A DNA stretch of 44,524 nucleotides from an uncultured Prevotella sp. (GTDB lineage: Bacteria > Bacteroidota > Bacteroidia > Bacteroidales > Bacteroidaceae). Location of the stretch: the NCBI GenBank assembly GCA_900769055.1, contig CAAGFF010000246.1:1-44524 (forward strand). The letters are read 5' to 3'. The position numbers and the translations under genes were made by a program. Positions 16,841 to 24,413 of the stretch are shown here, piece by piece. Every line of letters begins with the position of its first letter. The stretch's first letter is position 1. The notes under the pieces are model-generated. The model ran no database searches, was not told the origin of the DNA, and worked only from the letters and a program-made list of their open reading frames with translations.

Positions 16841-18526
16841 ATGCAACAACAACTTCCAAAGAATTTTCCGTTCTACGACTGGGTGCCCAAGCCTCTCGGC
16901 ATCATCTTCCTGGTGGTCCTTTTCATACCTATCATGACCGTTAGCGGCGCTTACTCGGCCAACAGCAGCGAGATGGTGGGAGGGCTTGGCATTCTGTCGG
17001 AACATATTTCCTTCATAGGCTTTGTCACGTCTGTGGGCATGGCAGCCTTCTCGCCATTCTTCTACACGCTGGTATGTGTACGCCGTCAGAAGCTAATGTG
17101 CGTGGCTGGCTTCTCGCTTTTGGCAATGCTCAGCTACGTCTGCGCCAACACCGACAGCCTGTTCCTGCTGGCATTGTGCAGCCTCATCATGGGATTTGTG
17201 AGACAGACCCTGCTCATGTGCAACCTTTTCACGCTCATCAAGTATGGCTTCGGCATCGAGGCCACACGCAACCTTACGCCAGGCAACGAGCCAGACAGCG
17301 AGGAGGGATGGGACAAGTTAGACAATGAGAAGACGGCAAGCATGCCAACCATATACTTCTTCTTCATGCTGCTCGGACAGCTCGGCACATGGCTTACGGC
17401 ATGGTTCGCCTACAACTACGAGTGGCAGATGGTATACTATGCCATGATGGGCGCAATGCTCGTGGCAATACTTATCATTCTGTTCACCATGCCATACAAC
17501 CCCTACCCTACGAAGCACATCCCGCTGTCTTTCTCAAAGTTCGGCAACGTAGTGGTATTCTCAATTATGTGCTGCTCGTTTATATATATAATGGTATATG
17601 GCAAGGTTCTCGACTGGTATGATGACTCCACCATACGCTGGGCAACACTGATATGCATTGTCTCCACGGCACTGTTCATATATCTTGAGAAGACAAGGCA
17701 GTCACCATACTTCCTGCTTGAGGCATTCAAGCACCGCAGCATCCAGGGCGGCATACTGTTGTTTCTGGGACTGATGATATTCAATTCGAGCCAGATGTTC
17801 GTAAACGTCTTTGTCAGCGTAGGCATGAAGACAGAGAACATACAGAACGCGATGCTTGGCAACTGGGTGCTCGTAGGCTACTTCATCGGCCTTGTCATGG
17901 CCATAGTGAGCAGTTCCAAGGGCTACCATTTGAAATGGCTATTCGCCATGGGCTTCCTGCTCATTGGTGCAGCCTCACTTTTCATGTACTTCGAGGTACA
18001 GACGGATGGCCTCTACGAGCGAATGAAATGGCCCGTCATCATTAGGGGCACGGGCATGATGCTGCTATACTCACTGACTGCCGTCTACGCCAACCAGCGC
18101 ATGCCCTACAGGCTCATGTCGACATGGGTGTGCATAATGCTTACCGTGCGCATGATTGTGGCACCTGGCATTGGCTCGGCACTGTACGGAACCGTACTGC
18201 AATACCGTCAGCAATATTACATCACTCGCTATGCACATGGAATGGACCGTACGAGCACAGAGACGGCTGCATCCTACGACCAGACGGCACGTGGAATGCA
18301 GTATCAGGGCAAGAGCGAGACTGAGGCGCAACACATGGCGGCAATGTCTACCAAAGGCAGAATACAGGTACAGGCCACGCTGTCGACTATCAAGGAGATG
18401 GCCGGATGGACCATCTACGGGTGTCTGGCTTGTGCTGCCATCGTTGTGATGGTTCCATGGCCAAAAAGAGATATCTCCAAAGATGTGCGCGACACACCAC
18501 CACCTATAGCAACCGCCGCTCTTTGA
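16841..18526 (+). CDS. MFS multidrug transporter, EmrB-like (DHA2 type)
   Basis: The 561-residue inner-membrane protein has about 14 predicted hydrophobic segments, as in the DHA2 branch. It is the proton-driven pump of the tripartite system. The adaptor and TolC genes directly before it support this over a stand-alone transporter. A loop after the second or third helix (residues about 145-160) is rich in acidic residues (EPDSEEGWDKLDNEKT), and the C-terminal periplasmic loop (about 460-520) is long and polar. Substrate unknown. Confidence 0.9.
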   Translation: MQQQLPKNFPFYDWVPKPLGIIFLVVLFIPIMTVSGAYSANSSEMVGGLGILSEHISFIGFVTSVGMAAFSPFFYTLVCVRRQKLMCVAGFSLLAMLSYVCANTDSLFLLALCSLIMGFVRQTLLMCNLFTLIKYGFGIEATRNLTPGNEPDSEEGWDKLDNEKTASMPTIYFFFMLLGQLGTWLTAWFAYNYEWQMVYYAMMGAMLVAILIILFTMPYNPYPTKHIPLSFSKFGNVVVFSIMCCSFIYIMVYGKVLDWYDDSTIRWATLICIVSTALFIYLEKTRQSPYFLLEAFKHRSIQGGILLFLGLMIFNSSQMFVNVFVSVGMKTENIQNAMLGNWVLVGYFIGLVMAIVSSSKGYHLKWLFAMGFLLIGAASLFMYFEVQTDGLYERMKWPVIIRGTGMMLLYSLTAVYANQRMPYRLMSTWVCIMLTVRMIVAPGIGSALYGTVLQYRQQYYITRYAHGMDRTSTETAASYDQTARGMQYQGKSETEAQHMAAMSTKGRIQVQATLSTIKEMAGWTIYGCLACAAIVVMVPWPKRDISKDVRDTPPPIATAAL

Positions 18527-18536
18527 AAGTATTATG

Positions 18537-18712
18537 AGTGGACGAGTTGACGAGTAGACAAGTAAACGAGTAGACAAGTTATTAGTTTGTTGAGCAACAA
18601 AATATGTAAGCAATAAGACCAATAACTCGTTTACTCGTCTACTTGTCTACTCGTTTACTTGTCTACTCGTCTACTTGTCAACTCGTCTACTTGTCAACTC
18701 GTCTACTTGTCA
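18537..18712. repeat. Octamer arrays in inverted orientation forming a long stem
   Basis: Six 8-base units of type agtNgacR (18537-18584) face eleven units of type actYgtYW (18625-18712), the reverse complement. Bases 18549-18576 and 18645-18672 are perfect 28-base inverted repeats separated by 68 bases. It lies between the pump operon and the AraC gene and could fold as a long hairpin in RNA, ending or protecting the pump transcript. Confidence 0.9.
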
Positions 18713-18738
18713 ACTAAAACAACATTTCTGGCTGAACG

Positions 18739-18770
18739 TTTGGAGCGTATAAGTTTTTTCACTAACTTAG
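18739..18770 (+). promoter_or_regulatory. Promoter TTTG-N20-TAACTTAG for the AraC-type regulator
   Basis: TTTG at 18739-18742 and TAACTTAG at 18763-18770 are 20 bases apart, matching the Bacteroidetes -33/-7 layout with one mismatch in the -7 box. The start codon is 37 bases downstream. Confidence 0.6.
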
Positions 18771-18807
18771 CACCCGAAAATAAATCGGGATAGAAAGGAC
18801 TTTACCA

Positions 18808-19680
18808 ATGGACGCCAATATCATAGAACTGACACAACTAGACAAACAGCTGGCTACAGGCAACCGTCTGTGCTGTTCTGGCGGAATACAGAACAGATTT
18901 CCCCAGACATTTTACGGAAGCTTCCTCGTTGAACATATAGGAATAATAGTATGCCACCGGGGAAGCTTCCGCTTTGCAAGCAACGGCACCAGCCACGAGG
19001 CAAAGCAGGGAGAGACGGTTTTCCTCACACGTGGCACATACTTCCATATCGATGACCACAGCTGCGACCTGGGCTACTCGCTCATATTCTACAGCTCCGA
19101 CTCCATACGCGACCTGCTGGGCAGCACCATCGCAGGCATGAGGCTGCTGGAGATAGTCAATCCTACAGCCTGCACGGTATGGCATACCGGACACGAGGAG
19201 GACCTGTTGAGATACTCACAGCTGCTGTCATCGGCATCAGCCATGGCAGACAGCAACTTCAATGGCGACGAGCTTACCCTACTGCTGCTCTCGCTGACAT
19301 ACAGGCTTTGCGACATCTTCTGCAACCGGACGTTCGGCGCAGATTCTGTGGGACGTAAAATTGATGTGTACGCAGAACTTATGAGACTCATAAGCAAACA
19401 CTACCATGAGGAGAGAAGCGTGAGGTTCTATGCCAAGAAGCTATGCCTCTCACCGAAATACCTCACGCAGATAGTGAAGTCGGTATCAGGATGCACCGTG
19501 CAGCAGCTGGTATTCAAAGCCATCACCAAGCGTGCCATCTTCCTTATAATGAATACCGACAAAAGTATAAAGGAGATATCCGACTCTCTGAGCTTCCCCA
19601 ATCCTTCGGCCTTCGGAACATTCTTCAAGAAGCAAGTGGGAATGTCACCCGTAAATTACAGGGTAGAGAAACGGGGGTAA
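18808..19680 (+). CDS. AraC family transcriptional regulator
   Basis: At 290 residues it has an N-terminal cupin-like sensor half (GSFRFASNGTSHEAKQGETVFLTRGTYFHI) and a C-terminal double helix-turn-helix. The first is RFYAKKLCLSPKYLTQIVKSVSG and the second is IKEISDSLSFPNPSAFGTFFKKQVGMSPVNYR, the usual AraC signature. It is encoded directly after the pump operon on the same strand but with its own promoter, so it may control the pump in response to a small molecule; the target is inference. Confidence 0.9.
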   Translation: MDANIIELTQLDKQLATGNRLCCSGGIQNRFPQTFYGSFLVEHIGIIVCHRGSFRFASNGTSHEAKQGETVFLTRGTYFHIDDHSCDLGYSLIFYSSDSIRDLLGSTIAGMRLLEIVNPTACTVWHTGHEEDLLRYSQLLSSASAMADSNFNGDELTLLLLSLTYRLCDIFCNRTFGADSVGRKIDVYAELMRLISKHYHEERSVRFYAKKLCLSPKYLTQIVKSVSGCTVQQLVFKAITKRAIFLIMNTDKSIKEISDSLSFPNPSAFGTFFKKQVGMSPVNYRVEKRG

Positions 19681-19758
19681 TGCGTTAGCCTTGCATCCCT
19701 ATGACATGCAACAACTCTGCCCTCCTGGGCTGATAGACCAAGGAGGTCTGGTACGAAA

Positions 19759-20472
19759 TTACAATCGAAAAAGGTCGAACTTATATCCAGCCGTAAACAT
19801 TATCACCTTGTTCTTTCCATCCATTTGCTTGAATACATCCTTGAGTCCGATGTTGTAAGATGCGGTGACAACTACATTGGAATACTCGTAAGCTACGGAC
19901 AATGGTATTGAGACATCAAAATCATTCAGCATTGACTTGCCCCACTCCATTTCAGTAACCTCACTTCTTGTTGTATACTCACGGCTGCCGTCACGATTGA
20001 CATTGAAAGCCGAAGTCTCATATTTCATCTTGTTGTCCAGGATAAAGCCGCACTGCACACCAACTCCCACCGACAATCCACGGGCCACATAGCCTTTTAC
20101 CATAAGTGGCACCGTAAGGTAGTCGATGTTGTGATGGTTGTCGCTGATGCCCTCATAAACGTCATATTCCTCAGTGCTCGTCACCTTATACTCGCAATCA
20201 TCGTAGCGGTAGCCCTGACGCGAATACCCAACTCCAATCGATACGGCAATCAGGTCAGAAACCTGACATTGTGCATCAAGTCCGAAAACCAGCCCAGCCT
20301 TCGACTTCGACTTCAGAGCTACGTCTCCCTGTAGCAGAAGTTCATTTGAGGTGATATTACTGATGTTTGTACCTACCTTGGGAATAACGGAGATGGTTCC
20401 GCTCTTGCTCTGTCCGTAAATGTTCAGACTAAATACGCAAGCCATGAGCATAATTATTGTTTTCCTCTTCAT
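19759..20472 (-). CDS. Outer-membrane beta-barrel protein, PorT-like
   Basis: The 237-residue product has a signal peptide (IIMLMACVFSLNIYGQSK) and alternating amphipathic strands with a glycine-rich pattern, such as SVGVGVQCGFILDNKMK and LIAVSIGVGYSRQGYRY. It ends in a hydrophobic-aromatic strand (IMFTAGYKFDLFRL), as outer-membrane barrels do. This matches the Bacteroidetes outer membrane beta-barrel (PorT-like) family of 8-10 strands; no function is known. Expressed alone, with a palindrome in its leader. Confidence 0.82.
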   Translation of the reverse strand: MKRKTIIMLMACVFSLNIYGQSKSGTISVIPKVGTNISNITSNELLLQGDVALKSKSKAGLVFGLDAQCQVSDLIAVSIGVGYSRQGYRYDDCEYKVTSTEEYDVYEGISDNHHNIDYLTVPLMVKGYVARGLSVGVGVQCGFILDNKMKYETSAFNVNRDGSREYTTRSEVTEMEWGKSMLNDFDVSIPLSVAYEYSNVVVTASYNIGLKDVFKQMDGKNKVIMFTAGYKFDLFRL

Positions 20473-20488
20473 AATCGCACGTGTTTTT

Positions 20489-20505
20489 GTTCATATAATA
20501 TGAAC
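20489..20505. promoter_or_regulatory. 17-base perfect palindrome upstream of the barrel gene
   Basis: gttcatat-a-atatgaac is a perfect dyad 17 to 33 bases upstream of the ATG at 20472. It could bind a dimeric regulator or form a leader hairpin. Confidence 0.4.
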
Positions 20506-20577
20506 GTTTCACCATCCCCATTATTGCATGACGCAACGTTTTTATTGCCACAAGCCAAGTATATGAAAAAAATTATG

Positions 20578-20585
20578 TAAATTTG
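20578..20585 (+). promoter_or_regulatory. -7 box TAAATTTG for DUF3822-rsmD
   Basis: TAAATTTG fits TAnnTTTG exactly, 26 bases before the start at 20611. No clear -33 box at 20 bases. Confidence 0.5.
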
Positions 20586-20610
20586 CATCGGAAACAATCA
20601 TACACCAACA

Positions 20611-21417
20611 ATGCAGGAAACAACCACCACACGCAAACCACGCATCACCATCAGGGTAGGTGCCAACACTTTAGCTTTCGCCACCCTTGACGGCACACTT
20701 GACCAGCTTGTCGCCTTCGAGCCTTATATCATCAAGAGCGGAGTGTCCATGGCCGCCAACCTCAGACAGGCTTTCAAGACAAGCGACATTCTGCAACGTG
20801 ACAATGACCGAGCATTGGTGATTGCCGATGCGAGAGTGCTCATGATACCGTCGGACGAGTATGACGAAAAGAATATTGACACGCTCTACCGGCACTGTTT
20901 CTGCGACACCAAAGGTGAGACCGTAATGGCATCTGCCCTGCCATCGCTGAACGCCATGGCAGTATATGGAATCAACAGCGACTTGAAGATGGTGGTCGAG
21001 GACCATTATCGTGACGTGCGCTTCATACCTCTCGTGCTGTCGGTATGCAACTACCTGCACAAACGTAGCCTAACGGGCAACAGACGAAAGCTGTATGGCT
21101 ACTTCCACGACGGCAAGCTGGAAATTGCATGCTTCGACAAGACCAGGCTGAAGTTCTACAATCAGTTCGAGGCGCAATACTCGCGTGACGCTGCCTACTA
21201 CCTGCTCTACGCATGGAAGCAGCTTGCACTCGACAGCAAGGAGGACGAGATGTTCCTGTGCGGAGAAATTCCAGACAGGCAATGGGTCATTACGGCCATG
21301 AAGAACTATCTGCACAAGGTGTTCACCATCAACCCGTCGGCAGACTTCAACCGTGCTCCGGTAACCAAGATTGAGGGCATGCCCATGGACACTATGCTCA
21401 CTTACTTAGACTTTTAA
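20611..21417 (+). CDS. DUF3822 family protein
   Basis: The 268-residue cytoplasmic protein belongs to the Bacteroidetes-specific DUF3822 family (LAFATLDGTL near the start, DARVLMIPSDEYDE, YRHCFCDTKGE, and the IPLVLSVCNYL segment before a second similar half). The duplicated alpha/beta pattern with LYGYFHDGKLEIACFDKTRLKFYNQF resembles actin-fold, ASKHA-like or PilM-like proteins; that is inference. It lies five bases before rsmD, a pairing typical of the phylum, and probably shares its transcript. Confidence 0.82.
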   Translation: MQETTTTRKPRITIRVGANTLAFATLDGTLDQLVAFEPYIIKSGVSMAANLRQAFKTSDILQRDNDRALVIADARVLMIPSDEYDEKNIDTLYRHCFCDTKGETVMASALPSLNAMAVYGINSDLKMVVEDHYRDVRFIPLVLSVCNYLHKRSLTGNRRKLYGYFHDGKLEIACFDKTRLKFYNQFEAQYSRDAAYYLLYAWKQLALDSKEDEMFLCGEIPDRQWVITAMKNYLHKVFTINPSADFNRAPVTKIEGMPMDTMLTYLDF

Positions 21418-21422
21418 GGACC

Positions 21423-21992
21423 ATGAGAATAATTACAGGTAAATACAAAGGTCGCCACTTCGACATTCCACGCTCGTTCAAGGCACGTCCCACAACAGAT
21501 TTCGCCAAGGAGAACATCTTCAACGTTCTTGGCTCTCTCGTCGACTTCGATGGGGCAACAGCCCTTGACCTGTTCGCTGGTACGGGCAGCATCTCACTGG
21601 AACTGCTGTCACGCGGCTGCACATCAGTGATAAGCGTTGAGGCCGACCGCGACCATGCGGCCTTCATCAGACAATGCATGAGCAAGATTGGGGCTACGGG
21701 CAATATTCTTATCAGAGGCGATGTATTCAGATTTCTGAAGTCTTGCCACCAGAAATTCGACTTTATTTTTGCAGACCCTCCCTATGCCCTTGCCGACATA
21801 GACAGTCTGCCCGACCTCGTGCTGGGACACGGCCTGCTGAAACCCGGTGCAATAATGGTTCTTGAACATGGCAAGAACAACCACTTCCAGCAGCATCCTA
21901 AGTTCATAGACCACAGGGCTTACGGCAGTGTTAACTTCTCTATCTTCAGAGAAGAGGACTCAGCAGACGAACCAGCGACTCCCACAACCTAA
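21423..21992 (+). CDS. rsmD: 16S rRNA (guanine(966)-N2)-methyltransferase
   Basis: RsmD methylates G966 of 16S rRNA during small-subunit assembly. The 189-residue protein starts with the family hallmark MRIITGKYKGRHFDIP and RPTTDFAKENIFN. It carries the SAM-binding LDLFAGTGSISLELLSRG and the catalytic FADPPYAL motif. Its 3' end overlaps the convergent cardiolipin synthase gene by 47 bases, so the last 15 residues (EEDSADEPATPTT) are antisense to the Cls C terminus. Confidence 0.95.
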   Translation: MRIITGKYKGRHFDIPRSFKARPTTDFAKENIFNVLGSLVDFDGATALDLFAGTGSISLELLSRGCTSVISVEADRDHAAFIRQCMSKIGATGNILIRGDVFRFLKSCHQKFDFIFADPPYALADIDSLPDLVLGHGLLKPGAIMVLEHGKNNHFQQHPKFIDHRAYGSVNFSIFREEDSADEPATPTT

Positions 21993-23379
21993 GCAGGAAG
22001 CGGCCTATATCGCCATGTGCTCCACCATCTGATGCCTCCATGACGGAGCATTTCTCCATGTCAGCAACAAACAGGGCCTTCATCCGTAGGGCCATCTCAC
22101 GCTGATAGAAGAAGATATTCGACTCGAAATTATTCTCGAAACTGCGGAAATCGACATTCGTGGAACCGCATGTGGAGACGATATCGTCAGCTACGAGTAT
22201 CTTGGAATGGTTAAATCCCTCGTTATACATGTACACCTTCACTCCAGCCTCCATAATCTCGGTGAGATAGGAGTGCATGGCCCACTCCACAATGCGCGAG
22301 TCTGGATGCTCAGGTATCATGAGCCTTACATCCACGCCCGTCAGCGATGCCGTACACATGGCAAAGAGCACATCGTCGGTGGGAAGGAAATATGGGGACT
22401 CCATATATACATACTCGCGTGCCTCAAGCAATATTCTGACATATCCCTGCATGATGTCCGGCCACCGCGCTATGGGACTGCTGGTGACAACCTGCGCCAG
22501 ACAGTCGTTGCTTATGCTACCATCAAGGACAGGATAGTAACGTCGGTCGGTGACGAGGGTACGGTCTACAAAATACCAGTCTACGAGAAAAGCGCGCTGT
22601 ATGGCATACACGGCACCGCCACGCACCATGGTGTGGGTGTCGCGCCACTGCTGACCATGCTGTCCCTTGACATAGCGGTCGGCAATATTCATACCTCCGA
22701 TAAATCCCACCTTGCCGTCAATGACGCACAGCTTGCGGTGGTTGCGGTAGTTGACCTTACTGGTAAATGCAGGAAACTTCACTGGCATGAAGGCGTGGAC
22801 ATCAATTCCCTCCGTTCGCATACGCTCGTAGAACGTTCCACGGACGTGCCAGTTGCCCACATCATCATATATAACCCTTATCTCCACTCCCTGGCGCGCC
22901 TTGTCTATGAGCACGTCCGCTACAATGTTGCCAAGGGCATCATCCTCAAATATGTATGACTCCAGGTGTATGTGTTGCGTTGCCTTGGACAGCTCGGCAA
23001 GCAAAGCAGGGAAAAAATCGTAGCCAGAAGTGAAGAGCGTCACCTCGTTGTCTTTGAAAGGAAGGGCGGTAGCCTGATTGTAGAAAAGGCGTATCAACTG
23101 GCGGCAGTTGTCAGGCATGACAAGGTTGCGCTGCTCTACAAACTCCAACATCGACCGTTTAGTGAGCTGGTCCATGCTATGCTGGCTGATGAGCTTCTCC
23201 TTGCGCGTGTTCTGCCCGAAGAAGAAGTAGAGCACGATGCCAACCATAGGCAGGAACGACAGCACCAGCAGCCACGCCAGTGTCTTGGCGGGCTGACGGT
23301 TGTCCATGAGCACCTTTACCATGGTCACGGCAACCACGAGTGTGTAGACAAGCAATATTAGCCAGTGTACGTATATCAT
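21946..23379 (-). CDS. cls: Cardiolipin synthase
   Basis: This 477-residue phospholipase-D-superfamily enzyme joins two phosphatidylglycerols into cardiolipin. It has two N-terminal transmembrane helices (LILLVYTLVVAVTMV and LAWLLVLSFLPMVGIVLYFFF) and both HKD motifs: HRKLCVIDGKVGFIGG near residue 215 and HSKILVADDIVSTCGSTN near 395. Length and layout are typical of bacterial Cls. The gene starts 49 bases after queE ends and overlaps rsmD at its 3' end. Confidence 0.94.
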   Translation of the reverse strand: MIYVHWLILLVYTLVVAVTMVKVLMDNRQPAKTLAWLLVLSFLPMVGIVLYFFFGQNTRKEKLISQHSMDQLTKRSMLEFVEQRNLVMPDNCRQLIRLFYNQATALPFKDNEVTLFTSGYDFFPALLAELSKATQHIHLESYIFEDDALGNIVADVLIDKARQGVEIRVIYDDVGNWHVRGTFYERMRTEGIDVHAFMPVKFPAFTSKVNYRNHRKLCVIDGKVGFIGGMNIADRYVKGQHGQQWRDTHTMVRGGAVYAIQRAFLVDWYFVDRTLVTDRRYYPVLDGSISNDCLAQVVTSSPIARWPDIMQGYVRILLEAREYVYMESPYFLPTDDVLFAMCTASLTGVDVRLMIPEHPDSRIVEWAMHSYLTEIMEAGVKVYMYNEGFNHSKILVADDIVSTCGSTNVDFRSFENNFESNIFFYQREMALRMKALFVADMEKCSVMEASDGGAHGDIGRFLLRLWESLVRLLSPLL

Positions 23380-23428
23380 TATATTATATCAAATCAGACG
23401 ATTGTCGGTTTCCACTATCACAATCCAC

Positions 23429-24022
23429 TCACTTGAACCCAGCAAGCTTATGTGTCTGCAATGACAGCCTCCATTGGGGATGGAGCCTCACAAAGTCCAC
23501 ACATCGGGCGATAATCTCGGCATTGGCAGCAACATCACCTGTATCGCACGGCTGTACGTACCTGTAAGTGGCCTCAATATCAGCGTCACAGATTATACCA
23601 TCAGGGCCGAATACACACTTCAGCTCGTCACACCTGTCAACAACAACAGATGTTTTAGGCGACACCGTAAGCCAGTCTATGTTGGAGGGAGGCTGCCGTG
23701 TGCCGTTAGTCTCCATGGCTACGGTACCGAAGCCTGCATCATGGAAAGCGTCAACAAGGGCCTCATCAGCCTGCAATGTCGGCTCGCCACCCGTGAGCAC
23801 CACCATAGGCTTTACAGACGTTGCCGGAACGAGAGCCTGCATACGCAAGACTATATCCTCGGCGGAGAGCGTCTCATAACTGGAGAAATCGGTATCGCAG
23901 AACTGACAGCTGAGGTTGCATCCCGACAGTCTGACAAATACCGCAGCACGTCCTGCATTATGCCCCTCGCCCTGCAAGGAATAGAAAATATCGTTTATCC
24001 TATATGTCCGCATTGATGTCAT
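23429..24022 (-). CDS. queE: 7-carboxy-7-deazaguanine synthase
   Basis: QueE is the radical-SAM enzyme that contracts 6-carboxytetrahydropterin to 7-carboxy-7-deazaguanine on the way to queuosine. The 197-residue protein has the cluster motif CNLSCQFC (Cys-x3-Cys-x2-Cys) in the LSGCNLSCQFCDTDF context, IFYSLQGEG at the front, the VLTGGEPTLQ block and the family end LSLQTHKLAGFK. Its start overlaps the queD stop by four bases (ATGA), so the two are translationally coupled. Confidence 0.95.
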   Translation of the reverse strand: MTSMRTYRINDIFYSLQGEGHNAGRAAVFVRLSGCNLSCQFCDTDFSSYETLSAEDIVLRMQALVPATSVKPMVVLTGGEPTLQADEALVDAFHDAGFGTVAMETNGTRQPPSNIDWLTVSPKTSVVVDRCDELKCVFGPDGIICDADIEATYRYVQPCDTGDVAANAEIIARCVDFVRLHPQWRLSLQTHKLAGFK

Positions 24023-24369
24023 AAGCCGTCATCTGTATCATCGGCAACATACATTGCCACATTGCCCTCACTCTCCTGAACTATTGCCTTGTAGCAACAT
24101 GGCACGGTCTCCGTAACCCAGCGGGCAATGTTCTCGGCAGTAGGATTGAATGGCAGCACCTCGTTGAGGTTGGAATGATCAAGTACATCCTGAATACGGC
24201 GCTTCACCTCGGTAAAGTCCACCACCATACCATCGGCATTAAGTTCCTTAGCACGGCAGTAGACTGTTATTATCCAGTTATGACCGTGCAGGTTCGTACA
24301 TTTGCTCTCGTAAGACAGGCATAGTCTGTGACATGCCGAAATCTCAATGGTTTTCTTTATATAATACAT
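24019..24369 (-). CDS. queD: 6-carboxy-5,6,7,8-tetrahydropterin synthase
   Basis: QueD converts dihydroneopterin triphosphate to 6-carboxytetrahydropterin, the substrate of QueE. The 116-residue protein carries the zinc-binding histidines (SACHRL and LHGHNW), the catalytic cysteine in SKCTNLHGH, and VVDFTEVK and LDHSNLNE as in the PTPS fold. It is coupled to queE by a 4-base overlap and follows dnaG by 44 bases. queC and queF are not present in the window. Confidence 0.94.
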   Translation of the reverse strand: MYYIKKTIEISACHRLCLSYESKCTNLHGHNWIITVYCRAKELNADGMVVDFTEVKRRIQDVLDHSNLNEVLPFNPTAENIARWVTETVPCCYKAIVQESEGNVAMYVADDTDDGL

Positions 24370-24413
24370 CTCCAGTATTGTTATTTCTCGTGCATGGACA
24401 AGGCAGAGAGGAA

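Noticed and set aside
18625..18712. Possible CRISPR array
   Set aside because: Units are eight bases with no unique spacers between them and there are no cas genes in the window; it is a simple tandem array.
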